This document shows, piece after piece, positions 1-9,680 of a DNA stretch of 64,000 nt; position 1 is the first letter of the stretch, and each line of letters begins with the position of its first letter. The notes beneath the pieces were generated by a model. It saw only the letters and a program-made list of their open reading frames with translations, made no database searches and was not told where the DNA came from. The position numbers were made by a program, and so were the translations under genes. Source of the stretch: Pseudomonas sp. SG20056 (GTDB lineage: Bacteria; Pseudomonadota; Gammaproteobacteria; Pseudomonadales; Pseudomonadaceae); the NCBI RefSeq assembly GCF_031764535.1, contig NZ_CP134499.1:744001-808000 (forward strand). Reading direction: 5' to 3'.

Positions 1-412
1 TGACGCTGCCTGCGGTATAAGGCGCGCCACCGGCGCTAAGGCTGTCAGCGGCTTTCTCGCAATGACGGTCGAGCTTGCGGTTGTCGGAGTTGGCCACCAC
101 TTCGGCCAGCACTGGCTTGTAGCGGCCGTTGCCCGAGCTGGCCAAGGCCTTGCAGACCCAGGCGAGGGCGTCGGAGGTGGTGTTGTCAGTGGCGCTGCGG
201 TACTTCTGCAGCAGCACCTCGGCGGCCACGTCGAGGGTTTCCTGGTCCCGGTAACCGCTGTGGTAGATGCTCTGCGCGGCTTCGCGGATCGACACCGGGC
301 CGCCCTGCACCAGCTGATTGACATAGCGCTGCCCGGACGCGTCCAGGGCATGGGCCTGTAACGCAGTGCAAGCAAGGACGAAGGACGTGGCAAGTACGGC
401 GGTGTTTTTCAT
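1..412 (-). CDS. Secreted hypothetical protein, C-terminus cut by window edge
   Basis: The reading frame begins at an ATG on the minus strand at 412 and stays open to base 1, so at least 137 residues are present and the C-terminus is missing. The first 22 residues form a Sec signal peptide: basic start, hydrophobic core, then an AHA cleavage site before LD. The mature part is helix-rich, with alternating hydrophobic positions (EAAQSIYHSGY, DALAWVCKALAS) that suggest a HEAT-like helical repeat, and it holds cysteines in WVCKAL and DRHCEKA. I do not recognise a named family. It is the leftmost of two minus-strand genes and is separated from the dehydratase gene by 111 bases, so it may have its own promoter. 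Confidence 0.65.
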   Translation of the reverse strand, partial: MKNTAVLATSFVLACTALQAHALDASGQRYVNQLVQGGPVSIREAAQSIYHSGYRDQETLDVAAEVLLQKYRSATDNTTSDALAWVCKALASSGNGRYKPVLAEVVANSDNRKLDRHCEKAADSLSAGGAPYTAGSV

Positions 413-523
413 GCTGATGCTCTCTATTCCACTGGAGTTGTCTAGGGTCGACCGTGACCGCATGGGCGCGGGAGGCATCACGATAATCCGCACCCGAAAA
501 AACGCCAAGCCCTTGCTGTACGC

Positions 524-1378
524 CTAGTCCAGCGGCTGCCAGCTACCGCTCATATGCACCAGCTCATCCTGGCCGAGCAGGCTGAACTGGCCATGGCTGC
601 CGGGCTCGCTGGCCAGTAAGCGCACTTCGGCCGGCAATAGCACCGGTTTCTGAAAGCGCACGCTCACGGCATAGCCGGCAGCAGGCAGGCGCGGGCCCAG
701 TTCGGCCAGGGCGCGGCCTTTGTTCCACAGGCCATGGGCAATGGCGCGGGGAAAACCGAATAACTTGGCCGTGGCGGCAAACATATGGATCGGGTTGTAG
801 TCGCCGGCGATGCGCGCATAACGCCGGCCGATATCCGCAGGTGCGCGCCAGTGTGCCAGAGTGGTTTGCGTAAGCGCGGTTTCGGCTGCGCGTTCGGCTG
901 GCTTGCCGTCCAGGCGCAGGGCGCGGCAGAGGATGCGGCTGTCGCCTTCCCAAAGCAGGCCTAGCTGGTCGTGCAACTGGGTGATCAGGCTAAAGGTAGC
1001 GCCCTTGTCATGGGGTTGCAGGTCCTGCACCTGCACGCTGACGGAAAACGGCCCGAGGCCGCCGAGTGGGCGCAGCACGCGAATATGGTTTTCCAGGTGC
1101 ACCAGGCCGAGCAGCGGGAAGGGGAAACGCTTGTCGGTGAGCAACTGCATCTGCAGAGCAAACGCCAGGATATGCGGATAGGCAGCGGGCAGCAGATGAT
1201 CGTCGGCAGCGCCGCAAATCTTCCGGTAGCGCGCCAGGTGCTTGGGGTCTAACGTGACCTGGCAGCGCACGCCCAGCTCGGGCAGGCTGCGGCCAGTCAC
1301 ATGGCGGCGCAGTGCGGCGCGCAGAAAAAGACCGGGTAGCGCGGGCGGGGCGGGCAGGTCGAGCCAGTCGATGGCCAT
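524..1378 (-). CDS. MaoC-like acyl dehydratase / enoyl hydratase
   Basis: This 284-residue protein carries a C-terminal hydratase-2 signature near residues 187-210 (AGDYNPIHM, then AIAHGLW). In the MaoC/hot-dog superfamily this motif supplies the catalytic Asp and His for hydration of enoyl-CoA. The N-terminal half looks like a second, degenerate hot-dog domain, as in two-domain R-specific hydratases. The role is probably hydration or dehydration of an acyl-CoA or acyl-ACP; the substrate is unknown. It is divergent from an AraC-type regulator across a 172-base gap, which makes that regulator a candidate controller. A second, single-domain MaoC protein lies at 32.4 kb. Confidence 0.75.
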   Translation of the reverse strand: MAIDWLDLPAPPALPGLFLRAALRRHVTGRSLPELGVRCQVTLDPKHLARYRKICGAADDHLLPAAYPHILAFALQMQLLTDKRFPFPLLGLVHLENHIRVLRPLGGLGPFSVSVQVQDLQPHDKGATFSLITQLHDQLGLLWEGDSRILCRALRLDGKPAERAAETALTQTTLAHWRAPADIGRRYARIAGDYNPIHMFAATAKLFGFPRAIAHGLWNKGRALAELGPRLPAAGYAVSVRFQKPVLLPAEVRLLASEPGSHGQFSLLGQDELVHMSGSWQPLD

Positions 1379-1550
1379 GGGGTCACTCCTCAGAACGGTG
1401 GCAGCAGCTTAGATGGCGCGCCTGTATCTGCATTGGCCGTGCTGCCTGGTTATGTGGCGGGGCAGTCAATTGCCTGCATTCACGCCTTGAGCGCATGGCC
1501 TAAAGCTGCCTAAGATGGCCGCGCCTCGCACACAATAAGAACTCTTCAAT

Positions 1551-2543
1551 ATGCGTGACCTGACTGACGACGTGGCGCTGATGCGCCCCGTGATCGACGC
1601 CCTGCGTGCCAGCGGTACCGACCCTGATCGGGTGCTGGCGCGCGTTGGCCTACCGCCGGGTGGTCTGCCTGCCGGGCGCTTCCCCCATGCCGCCCAAGCG
1701 CTGTTCTGGAAAGCTGCCATCGACGAATGCGGCGAAGAGCATGTCGGCCTCTACCTGGCTCAACACCTGCCGGCCTTCCACGGCCTGCTGCTGGAATACC
1801 TGTTTCTCTCCAGCGAAACCTTCGGTGAAGGCCTGCGCCATGCCCTGCGCTATGTGCGTCTGCTCTCCGACACCCTAAATGCCAAGTTGGAGGTGCAGGA
1901 CGACCGCGCGGTGCTGCTACTTGGGCTTGTTCCCGGCACGCCGCGACACTTCCCTGAGATGCTCGCCGGCGCGGTGATACGCCTGTTTGATGCTCTGACC
2001 GAAGGTGATTTCACCCCTTATGAAGTGCAGTTCATGCATACCGAAGGTGCGCCGGCCGAGCGCTATCAGCAGGTCTACGGCTGCCCGGCGCAACTGGGCG
2101 GCGAGCGTTACGCGCTGGTGTTCAATGCCTCGGTGCTGGACAAGACCTCGCGGCACGCTGCGCCAGAATTACTGCGTATGCACGAGTCGCTGGCTCGCCG
2201 GCAGCTGGCTGAAGTCGAACGTCTGGACCTGGTGCGCAAGGTACGTGAGTTGATCGGCGAATTGCTGGTCGACAGCGGCGCGACGCTGGAGCAGGTCGCC
2301 GCGCGCTTGAACATGCCGGCGCGACGGCTGCGCGAGCGCCTGGCGATGGCTGGGGTGCGCTTTAACGACCTGGTCACCGACTACCGTTGCCGTTTGGCCA
2401 AGGACCTGCTGCTCAACACCGACGAGCGTATTGAAGTGATCGTCGAGCGTACCGGTTTCTCCGAGCCGAGCACCTTCTATCGCGCCTTCAAGCGTTGGGT
2501 CGGCGAAACTCCGGTGGAGTTTCGCAAACGCGGCAAAAATTGA
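1551..2543 (+). CDS. AraC-family transcriptional regulator (arabinose-binding-type N-domain)
   Basis: This 330-residue regulator has an N-terminal sensor domain (about 20-205) of the type found in OruR-like AraC proteins and a C-terminal double helix-turn-helix (about 230-328). The second helix-turn-helix shows the family pattern IEVIVERTGFSEPSTFYRAFKRW followed by TPVEFR. It presumably binds a small ligand and activates a neighbouring promoter; the divergent dehydratase gene is the obvious candidate target. The ATG at 1551 has only a weak upstream purine run, so the start is fairly but not fully certain. Its stop is 3 bases from the stop of the convergent TauE-type gene. Confidence 0.85.
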   Translation: MRDLTDDVALMRPVIDALRASGTDPDRVLARVGLPPGGLPAGRFPHAAQALFWKAAIDECGEEHVGLYLAQHLPAFHGLLLEYLFLSSETFGEGLRHALRYVRLLSDTLNAKLEVQDDRAVLLLGLVPGTPRHFPEMLAGAVIRLFDALTEGDFTPYEVQFMHTEGAPAERYQQVYGCPAQLGGERYALVFNASVLDKTSRHAAPELLRMHESLARRQLAEVERLDLVRKVRELIGELLVDSGATLEQVAARLNMPARRLRERLAMAGVRFNDLVTDYRCRLAKDLLLNTDERIEVIVERTGFSEPSTFYRAFKRWVGETPVEFRKRGKN

Positions 2544-2546
2544 GTG

Positions 2547-3317
2547 TTACTGGGCGAAATAGGTCGCCCAGAAGTAATACAGCGTCATGCCGCTGCCCAC
2601 GCTGATCACCAGTAAGCGCAGGAACTTGGCCGGCAAACGCTGGCCCAGTGCGCCGCCGACATAACCCCCGACGGTGGCGCCCACCAGCAGAATCACCAGC
2701 TCATACCAACTGACCCGCCCGGCGATGATAAAAGTCGCCGTGGCGACGCTGTAGATCACCGCCGAAATCAGGTTCTTCAGGGCATTGGCGCGGGCCAGCG
2801 GGTGGCCTTCGATGGAAAATGCCGCCAGTTGCAGAATGCCCATGCCGGCGCCGAAGTAACCACCATAGATCGATACGCCGATATGCGCGGCCAGCGACAG
2901 TGGGCTGTGCGGCGGTTGTGCAGCCTCGGCGCGGCGAGCAGCCAACCAGCGACTCAGCCAGGGGCTGGCGGCAAACAGCGCGGTGGCGGCCAGCAGCAGC
3001 CAGGGAATCAGCTTGGCAAACACCGCATCGCCGCCAACCAGCAGCAACAGCCCTCCTAACAAACCGCCCGCTAGCCCGGCCGCCAACAATGGCAGCAAAT
3101 AGCGCCCCAACGGCCGCAGCGAATCCCGCGCCGCCCAGGCCCCAGCCAGGCTGGCCGGCCACAGCGCCACGGCATTGGTGGCATTGGCCGTCACCGGCGG
3201 CAGGCCCGCCGCGAGCAGCGCCGGAAAGGAAAAAAACGTGCCGCCACCGGCCAGGGCATTCATCCCGCCGGCAGCAAAACCGGCGAGAACCAGCAGCAGT
3301 AGATCAGGCACTGACAT
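2547..3317 (-). CDS. TauE/SafE-family sulfite/anion exporter permease
   Basis: A 256-residue, strongly hydrophobic protein with about eight membrane segments. It has the two-fold repeat typical of TauE/SafE (DUF81) permeases: the N-terminal AGGMNALAGGGTFFSFPAL and the mid-protein GGYFGAGMGILQLAAF are the paired glycine-rich motifs of this family. Members export sulfite, sulfoacetate or other organic anions across the inner membrane; the substrate here cannot be read from sequence or neighbours. It is 120 bases downstream of wspR on the same strand, so read-through from the wsp operon is possible, although a functional link is not implied. Confidence 0.85.
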   Translation of the reverse strand: MSVPDLLLLVLAGFAAGGMNALAGGGTFFSFPALLAAGLPPVTANATNAVALWPASLAGAWAARDSLRPLGRYLLPLLAAGLAGGLLGGLLLLVGGDAVFAKLIPWLLLAATALFAASPWLSRWLAARRAEAAQPPHSPLSLAAHIGVSIYGGYFGAGMGILQLAAFSIEGHPLARANALKNLISAVIYSVATATFIIAGRVSWYELVILLVGATVGGYVGGALGQRLPAKFLRLLVISVGSGMTLYYFWATYFAQ

Positions 3318-3437
3318 GGGCTTCGTTCATCGAGAGAAAGGCGGGAGGATAATGGCGGGCGCAAGGAATGGCCAAGTGCGACCAAGGTCCCGTTCCGCAG
3401 CGTCGGTATATCTGTCGGCAGGTGGCCAGGTCGCAGC

Positions 3438-4460
3438 TCAATCGTGATTCGGTGCTATGGCGACCTGGTTACGGCCACTGTGTTTGGCCAGGTAAAGACC
3501 TTCATCTGCCTTGAGGACCAAACGCGTGGAGTCCTCTTCTTCACTGGGTTTGAGGGTGGCGATACCAATGCTTACGCTGATGCATGAGCCAGGTTTCGGC
3601 AGCTCGTGGGGGATTCCCAGCGCCTCAATGGCACGGCGCACTTTCTCGGCCTGCAGGCGTGCGCCACCGGAGGCGGTGCCTGGCATGACCACGGCGAACT
3701 CTTCACCGCCATAACGTGCCGCGAGGTCAGCGGCGCGGGTGCAACTGGTGCGTAATGCCTCGCCAACCTGGCGTAGCACATCGTCGCCCGCCACATGCCC
3801 ATGCTGATCGTTGTAGGCCTTGAAGTAGTCAACGTCGATCATCAGCAGTGACAGTTCGCTGTTATCGCGCAGCGCCCGGTGCCATTCGACTTCGATGTAC
3901 TCATCCAGATAACGGCGGTTGGCCAGGCCGGTGAGGCCATCGGACTTGATCAGGCGTTGCAGTACCAGATTGGTGTCGAGCAGCTGCTGCTGGCTCTCGC
4001 GCAGCGCTCGGTAAGCTTCGTCGCGCTGCACCAAGGTCAGATAAGCTCGCGAGTGATAGCGGATGCGCGCCAGTAGTTCGATGGCGTCCGGTAACTTCAC
4101 TAGGTAGTCGTTAGCCCCGGCGGTGAAGGCTGCACTTTTGACCTTGGGGTCTTCCTTGGTTGATAGCACGATGATCGGCACATCACGCAGCCCCGGTGCG
4201 CTGCGGTACTGGCTGAGCAGGTCGATACCGTCGATGCCGGGCATGATCAGGTCCTGCAGGATCACCGTGGGTTTGATCTGTTGAGCCAGGTTTAGCGCCT
4301 GGTGCGGATCCGAGCAGAAGTGAAAGTCGATATCACTCTCTTCACCCAGTGCACGTCGTACGGCCTCGCCGATCATGGCCTGGTCATCAACCAGCAGCAC
4401 CATCATCGAATAGTCGGGTAGCCCTTGAGGAAGATAGGGATGCTCTTTAGGCCGTTGCAT
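3438..4460 (-). CDS. wspR: WspR, response regulator diguanylate cyclase
   Basis: A receiver domain (about 18-140) is joined by a helical linker to a GGDEF domain (170-335). The phospho-acceptor is Asp70, the active-site motif is GGEEF at 251-255 and the inhibitory site RxxD is R242-D245; these match the numbering of P. aeruginosa WspR. The enzyme makes cyclic-di-GMP from two GTP when phosphorylated by WspE on surfaces, and it is product-inhibited through the I-site. All catalytic residues are intact, so it should be active. It is the last gene of the wsp operon, 57 bases after wspF. The start at 4460 gives a 340-residue protein, close to the usual 347. Confidence 0.96.
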   Translation of the reverse strand: MQRPKEHPYLPQGLPDYSMMVLLVDDQAMIGEAVRRALGEESDIDFHFCSDPHQALNLAQQIKPTVILQDLIMPGIDGIDLLSQYRSAPGLRDVPIIVLSTKEDPKVKSAAFTAGANDYLVKLPDAIELLARIRYHSRAYLTLVQRDEAYRALRESQQQLLDTNLVLQRLIKSDGLTGLANRRYLDEYIEVEWHRALRDNSELSLLMIDVDYFKAYNDQHGHVAGDDVLRQVGEALRTSCTRAADLAARYGGEEFAVVMPGTASGGARLQAEKVRRAIEALGIPHELPKPGSCISVSIGIATLKPSEEEDSTRLVLKADEGLYLAKHSGRNQVAIAPNHD

Positions 4461-4517
4461 GGCAATACTCCGTCAGGTACTTCATAAAATGCCGGCAGAA
4501 TGCTAGCGGTGGATGCA

Positions 4518-5522
4518 TCAACTCAAGCGCTTAATCAGGCGCGACGCAATTTTGTCCAGCGGCAGAACCTCTACGGCGGCGTCCAGTGCAGCGGCCGCTT
4601 TGGGCATGCCGTAGACCGCGCAACTGGCCTGATCCTGGGCGATGGTGTAGAAGCCCCGCTCACGCATCTGCTTGAGCCCACGTGCGCCATCGCGGCCCAT
4701 GCCGGTCAATAAGATCCCGATGGCTTCACCCTGGCAGTGCATGGCTACGCTATTGAAGAATACATCTATGGACGGCCGGTAGACCTGATCCGTTGGCTCT
4801 AGACGGTATACCAGGCGGTTATCGGCAGTAAGGCACAGATGGTTGTTGGTGCCGGCCAGTAACACTTCGCCGGGTTTCAGTGTTTCGCCTTCCTGGGCCA
4901 GGCGCACGGGCATATGCGACTCGCTGGCCAGCCACTGCGCCATACCGGCAGCAAAGATTTCATCGACGTGCTGCACCAGAACGATGGCGGCAGGAAAGTC
5001 TGCGGGGATATTTTTCAGCAGTTCGACCAGCGCTGCCGGCCCGCCTGCCGAGGCGCCGATGGCCACCAGGCGCAGGCCACGGCTGCTGCTGGTTTTAGCC
5101 GCTGGGGTGGCGGTGTTACGTGAAGTCTTGTGGCCGATCATCCAGGCAATGTTGTGAATCTTGCGGCGAATAAGAATGCCATCCAACTGGTGTTGCGGGC
5201 CCAGTGAGGGCACGGCGACCACGTCCAGCGCTCCCGCGCCCATGGCATCAAACACCCGGGTCATGTTGCGCTCGACATCGGCAGTGACGATCAGGATGGC
5301 GCAAGGTGTGTCGTGCATGATCCGTCGGGTCGCCTCCACACCGTCCATGCCCGGCATCAGCATATCCATCAGCAGCAGGTCGGGATGATCTTCCTGGCAC
5401 AGGCGCACGGCCTCTTCGCCGTTTTCGGCGATCCAGATCAACTGGTACTGCGGCTCGACGGCCAACGCCCGCCGCAATGCCTCAACGGCCAGGGGCGTGT
5501 CGTTGGCGATGGCAATCCTCAT
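4518..5522 (-). CDS. wspF: WspF, CheB-type chemoreceptor methylesterase
   Basis: The 334-residue protein has an N-terminal receiver domain with Asp53 in LLMDMLMPGMDG. A CheB methylesterase domain follows, with the catalytic triad elements visible as GASAGGP (Ser), VQHV (His) and GMGRDGARGL (Asp). It removes methyl groups from WspA and so turns down the Wsp system. In P. aeruginosa its loss locks WspR on and gives wrinkly, biofilm-forming colonies. No truncation or frameshift is seen, so the window does not carry a wrinkly-spreader lesion in this gene. It overlaps wspE by 4 bases. Confidence 0.95.
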   Translation of the reverse strand: MRIAIANDTPLAVEALRRALAVEPQYQLIWIAENGEEAVRLCQEDHPDLLLMDMLMPGMDGVEATRRIMHDTPCAILIVTADVERNMTRVFDAMGAGALDVVAVPSLGPQHQLDGILIRRKIHNIAWMIGHKTSRNTATPAAKTSSSRGLRLVAIGASAGGPAALVELLKNIPADFPAAIVLVQHVDEIFAAGMAQWLASESHMPVRLAQEGETLKPGEVLLAGTNNHLCLTADNRLVYRLEPTDQVYRPSIDVFFNSVAMHCQGEAIGILLTGMGRDGARGLKQMRERGFYTIAQDQASCAVYGMPKAAAALDAAVEVLPLDKIASRLIKRLS

Positions 5523-7771
5523 TCGCGAGCCTCTCCAATCAAGGTCTGTACGGCATCGAGCAGTGCTTCGTCATGGAAGCTGGCCTTGGCCAGGTAGTAG
5601 TCCGCCCCAGCCTCCAGGCCTTTGCGACGGTCTTCTTCACGGTCCTTGTAGGACACCACCATCACCGGCAGGGAACGCAGGCGAGGGTCCTGGCGTACCA
5701 GGGTCACCAGCTCGATGCCGTCCATGCGCGGCATATCGATATCGGTGATCAGCAGATCGAAGTTGCCCGCGCGCAGGGCGTTCCAGCCGTCCATGCCGTC
5801 GACGGCCACCTCGACCTGATAGCCGCGGCTGAGTAGCAGCTTGCGCTCCAGCTCGCGCACGGTGAGCGAGTCATCCACCACCAGCACGCGTTTGCTGGCC
5901 GCCTGACGGGTGTTGCCACCGTGGTCGACGCGTTCCAGATGGCCGCCGCCGAGCAGCTTGGCCACGGAATTGAGCAGGTCATCGACATCCAGAATCAGCA
6001 CTGGGGTGCCGTCGTGCAGCAGCGCTCCGGCGGCCACGTCGCGGATCTTGCCCAGGCGCGGGTCCAGCGGCATCAGCACCAGGGTGTACTCGCCGATAAA
6101 GCGCTCGACGGCCAGGCCGTGACAGCGCTCGCGGTCGCGGATCATCACGATGGGGATGTCCGCTTCTTCGCTTTTCTGTTCTGGCCGCTGCAGCAGTTGG
6201 GCGGCCGAGAGCAGGCCAATATGTTCATCGTCGAGCCAGAAGTGCTGGCGCCCTTCCAGGTGCACAATCTCATCGCGTTGCAGGCGCAGCATGCGTTCGA
6301 TCTGCGCCAGGGGGAAGGCATAGGCCTCGCCGCCGATGCTCACAACCAGTGCGCGGACCACTGACAGAGTCAGCGGCAGTTCGATATGAAACAGGCTGCC
6401 CTCACCTTGGCGCTGTTGCAGGCGCACGTTGCCGCGCATACGGCGGATTTCGTGCTGCACCACGTCCAGACCGACACCACGCCCGGACACTTCGGTGACC
6501 TGCTGGCTCATGCTGAAGCCAGGCAGGAAAAGGAAGGTCAGCAGCTCTTCCTCGCTCATCTGCGCCACCTGGTCGGCGGAGGTGAAGCGCCGTTCGATCA
6601 CTGCCTGGCGAACTCGCTCAAGATCAACCCCGCCGCCGTCATCACTGACTTCCAGGATCAGCATGTTGGCGTGATGACGGGCCTTGAGCTGCACCTTGCC
6701 TTCCTCGGGCTTGCCTTTACGAGCACGCAGGGCTGGCGGCTCAATGCCGTGATCAACCGCGTTGCGCAACAGATGGGTCAGCGGGGCTTCCAGGCGCTCG
6801 AGAATGTCACGGTCGACCTGGGTGTGTTCGCCTTCGACCTCCAGCAGTACCTGTTTTCCCAGTGAACGACCCAGGTCGCGCAGCATGCGCGCCTGACCCG
6901 TCAGCACGTCGGAAAACGGACGCATGCGTGAGGCCAGGGCCAGGTCATAGAGTTGTTGAGTGCGCTGGCCGCCATGCCAGACAAAGTCATCGAACAGCTC
7001 CTGATGGCTCTGCAGCTGCTGCTGGCATTCCATCAGCAGGTGGCGACCTTCGTTCAGCAGGGTTTCTATTGCCGCGGTGGTCGGGATGCTGAGCAGCTGT
7101 TCGCGCAGGCTTTCGTAGGTGCGCCGTGCGGCAGCCTGCTGACGCTTGAGGCGATGCAGCGAGTCGCTCAGCGGTTTCATGCGCTGGAACTCCACCAGCG
7201 ATTTGCCTGACAGGTCGATCAGGTGGTCGAAGCGTTCTGCGGAAACGCGCAGTACCCGACTGTGCTCTTCGCTCGCCGACTCGGCCTGTGGCGCGGCGGG
7301 GGCAGGCTGGGCGCTGGGCGGGGGCTCGGCCGGCGGTGTCTGTGCCTCGGCAGCGGGCTGTTCGCGCAGGGCCGGAACGGCTGCCCCGAGTAGCACCTGC
7401 AGGCGTGAAGTGACCTGTTTGACGCGGGATTCGAGCTCGGCATCGGGCAGTGCCTGGCCGATCCGCAGCAGCAGGTCAGAGCCTTGCAGCAGGGCATCGA
7501 TATGGTCCGGCAGTAGGCGCAGCAGACCTTCCTGAGCGGCCACCAGCAGGTCTTCCATGGCATGGGCGACCTTCACGCCACTGTCCAGGCCGACAATCCG
7601 CGAAGCACCCTTGAGCGAGTGGGCGGCACGCATGCAGGCTTCCAGCTGTCCGGCATTCACCGGGTCACGCTCAAGAATCAGCAGGCCGGTATCCAACACC
7701 TGCTTCTGCGCCTCCGCCTCCATGCGGAACAGCTCAAGCAGCGAGGCATCACGCATCTGGTCCGGGGTCAT
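5519..7771 (-). CDS. wspE: WspE, hybrid CheA-type histidine kinase with receiver
   Basis: A 750-residue kinase. An N-terminal Hpt domain carries His51 in AAHSLKG. A proline/alanine-rich linker (about 140-175) leads to the dimerisation and HATPase regions (NAVDHGIEPP, DDGGGVDL, GRGVGLDVV), then a CheW-like domain and a C-terminal receiver with its Asp in ITDIDMPRMDG. It autophosphorylates in the WspA array and passes phosphate to WspR and WspF; the fused receiver probably acts as a phosphate sink or tuner. It overlaps its neighbours wspD and wspF by 4 bases on each side, which implies translational coupling. Confidence 0.95.
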   Translation of the reverse strand: MTPDQMRDASLLELFRMEAEAQKQVLDTGLLILERDPVNAGQLEACMRAAHSLKGASRIVGLDSGVKVAHAMEDLLVAAQEGLLRLLPDHIDALLQGSDLLLRIGQALPDAELESRVKQVTSRLQVLLGAAVPALREQPAAEAQTPPAEPPPSAQPAPAAPQAESASEEHSRVLRVSAERFDHLIDLSGKSLVEFQRMKPLSDSLHRLKRQQAAARRTYESLREQLLSIPTTAAIETLLNEGRHLLMECQQQLQSHQELFDDFVWHGGQRTQQLYDLALASRMRPFSDVLTGQARMLRDLGRSLGKQVLLEVEGEHTQVDRDILERLEAPLTHLLRNAVDHGIEPPALRARKGKPEEGKVQLKARHHANMLILEVSDDGGGVDLERVRQAVIERRFTSADQVAQMSEEELLTFLFLPGFSMSQQVTEVSGRGVGLDVVQHEIRRMRGNVRLQQRQGEGSLFHIELPLTLSVVRALVVSIGGEAYAFPLAQIERMLRLQRDEIVHLEGRQHFWLDDEHIGLLSAAQLLQRPEQKSEEADIPIVMIRDRERCHGLAVERFIGEYTLVLMPLDPRLGKIRDVAAGALLHDGTPVLILDVDDLLNSVAKLLGGGHLERVDHGGNTRQAASKRVLVVDDSLTVRELERKLLLSRGYQVEVAVDGMDGWNALRAGNFDLLITDIDMPRMDGIELVTLVRQDPRLRSLPVMVVSYKDREEDRRKGLEAGADYYLAKASFHDEALLDAVQTLIGEARE

Positions 7772-8439
7772 GTCAGGCTCCTGATCATGGCGGCGAGCAG
7801 TTGTTCATCGTCGAGCAGGGTAATGCTCCTGCCGCCCCATTGCAGTACGCCAGCGCTGAAGCGGCTGATGGTGCGCTTGTCTTCCTGCACTGAGGCGCCG
7901 ATCAGTGCCAGGGGGATGCGCTGAATGCCGTTGACTTCATCAACCGGGCTGACCAGTGGCCCGGCGTTGGTTTCAAGGATCAGCATGCGCGGTATGGCGC
8001 GTTTTTCCTGCTTGCTTTCGCTGCGCTCCAGGCCCAGCACCTCGGCAAGATTGAGGCATGCGACCAGCGTGCCGCGCACATTGGTAACACCCAGCAGACC
8101 GCCGTTTTTCTGATGCGGCAGGGTGTGAATCGGCGAGAGGGGCATCACTTCGGCCATGCGCCGCGTCGCGAGTGCCAGCCATTCCTCGCCCAGGCGAAAG
8201 ATCAACAGAGAACGCTGCTCGCCCTGGTCTTCGCTGGCTTCAGCCTGGCCGTAGCCGCTGGCGTCCTGTTCCAGCAAAGTGCCATAGCGGTCCAGTAGGG
8301 TGATCGCCGCAGCGCTGTAGACCTCGCAGTTGCGGCAGTGGATGTGAGCGTCCAGGCGTGCGCAGCTCTTGTCACCGAATACGCCGATACGGTTCCAGCA
8401 ATCGTCAATTGGCGCCTGGTTAAGATCAGCATCCATCAC
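7768..8439 (-). CDS. wspD: WspD, CheW-type coupling protein with Cys-rich N-terminus
   Basis: A 223-residue CheW-like scaffold protein that couples WspA to WspE. The CheW fold occupies about 70-220 (LIFRLGEEWLALATRRMAEVM, then VTNVRGTLVACLNLAEVLG). It differs from WspB by an N-terminal extension holding Cys14, Cys26, His34, Cys35 and Cys38 in a CWNRIGVFGD...SC...HCRNC arrangement. As I recall, this extension is a conserved feature of WspD-type proteins, and it could bind a metal or form disulfides. It overlaps wspC and wspE by 4 bases each. Confidence 0.93.
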   Translation of the reverse strand: MMDADLNQAPIDDCWNRIGVFGDKSCARLDAHIHCRNCEVYSAAAITLLDRYGTLLEQDASGYGQAEASEDQGEQRSLLIFRLGEEWLALATRRMAEVMPLSPIHTLPHQKNGGLLGVTNVRGTLVACLNLAEVLGLERSESKQEKRAIPRMLILETNAGPLVSPVDEVNGIQRIPLALIGASVQEDKRTISRFSAGVLQWGGRSITLLDDEQLLAAMIRSLT

Positions 8440-9680
8440 GATGATTTACCTCCCTCCTGCGCACGCCGATACAGGCGTTGGGCCCCGCTCTGGTCGCCCT
8501 GGGTTTCCAGGTGGGCGGCCAGGTGGGTCAGTGCTTCGCGGTGCTGCGGGTCAAGATAGATGGCCTTGCGGTAATAGCCGCAGGCCTGTTCGCTGCGCTG
8601 CTCGACATCGCTGAGCAGACCCAGCCAATAGAATGCTTGGGCGCTCGGACCCGCTGTCTGCAGATGGCGTTCGCAGAGGCTGCGTGCCTGCTCGCAGTGG
8701 CCGGCGTTGGCCAGTTCGGCGACTGTATCCCAGGGTGTGCTGATGGGCGCTGGGGCTGGCGTTGCAGGCGTTGGGGGGAGCGCTGGCATGCTTCTGCGCG
8801 GCGCTGTTGGCGGCAGTGGTGTGGGCTGGCGTGGCAGAACAGGCTGTGGCCGGCTGGGTGGCTTCAGGCTGATCGGTTTAGCGGTTTCGGCTGGCGCCAG
8901 GCGAAACGCAAAAGTTTGTTGGCGCCCCAGGGCCTGCATTCCATTTTGTGTGGCTAGGCTGGCTTCGGCCGGGCCGATAAACATCACGCCTTGTGGCTGC
9001 AGCTGGCGCTTGAGCAGTTCCAGTACGCGCACCTGAGTTGCACGGTCGAAGTAGATCAGCAGGTTGCGGCAGAAGATGAAATCGTAGGCCGGTGTAGCAC
9101 TGAACAGAGTGCTGTCGAGCAGGTTGCCGCAGCGCAGTTGCACACGGCTTTTGACCCGCTCATCGAGTACAAAGCTGTCGTCCTGGGCGCGAAAGAAGCG
9201 CTCGCGGAACGTCAGTGCGTCGCCGCGAAACGAATTGCGCCCGTAGATGCCACGGCTGGCCAGGGCCAGTACCTTGTCGCTGACATCCAGGGCTTCAATC
9301 TGGAACTGCTCGGGCGCGAAGCCAGCATCGAGTAGGGTCATGGCGATCGAGTAGGGTTCTTCGCCGCTGGAGCAGGGCACGCTGATGATGCGCAGCGGGC
9401 GCGCGGCGTTTAACCGGGTGTGGCACTCAAATGCCAGTGTGGCGAGAGCCTTGAATGACTCGGGGTAGCGGAAGAACCAGGTTTCCGGCACCACCACAGC
9501 CTCAACCAGCGCCTGCTGTTCCTTGGGCGAGCCGTTGAGGGTAATCCAGTAGTCTTCCAGAGCGCTCTTGTGCTGAGCATTCATGCGCTGGCGTACGGCG
9601 CGCTCGATCACGCTGCGGCCAACCGATTCGGCGTCGAGGCCGATGCGTGATTTCAACAGGCGTTCGATCTGCGCAATCAT
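8436..9680 (-). CDS. wspC: WspC, CheR-type chemoreceptor methyltransferase with TPR
   Basis: The 414-residue protein has a CheR methyltransferase domain (about 5-270). Its SAM-binding segment reads SVPCSSGEEPYSIAMTLLDAG, and the family motif FIFCRNLLIYF is present. A proline-rich linker follows (about 285-325), then a C-terminal tetratricopeptide repeat region (about 325-410). It methylates glutamates of WspA with S-adenosylmethionine and opposes WspF. The TPR tail is the usual WspC arrangement and probably mediates receptor or partner contacts. It overlaps wspB and wspD by 4 bases. Confidence 0.94.
   Translation of the reverse strand: MIAQIERLLKSRIGLDAESVGRSVIERAVRQRMNAQHKSALEDYWITLNGSPKEQQALVEAVVVPETWFFRYPESFKALATLAFECHTRLNAARPLRIISVPCSSGEEPYSIAMTLLDAGFAPEQFQIEALDVSDKVLALASRGIYGRNSFRGDALTFRERFFRAQDDSFVLDERVKSRVQLRCGNLLDSTLFSATPAYDFIFCRNLLIYFDRATQVRVLELLKRQLQPQGVMFIGPAEASLATQNGMQALGRQQTFAFRLAPAETAKPISLKPPSRPQPVLPRQPTPLPPTAPRRSMPALPPTPATPAPAPISTPWDTVAELANAGHCEQARSLCERHLQTAGPSAQAFYWLGLLSDVEQRSEQACGYYRKAIYLDPQHREALTHLAAHLETQGDQSGAQRLYRRAQEGGKSS

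Noticed and set aside
4518..5522. Possible wspF loss-of-function lesion (wrinkly variant)
   Set aside because: The frame is intact with all catalytic motifs and normal overlap with wspE.
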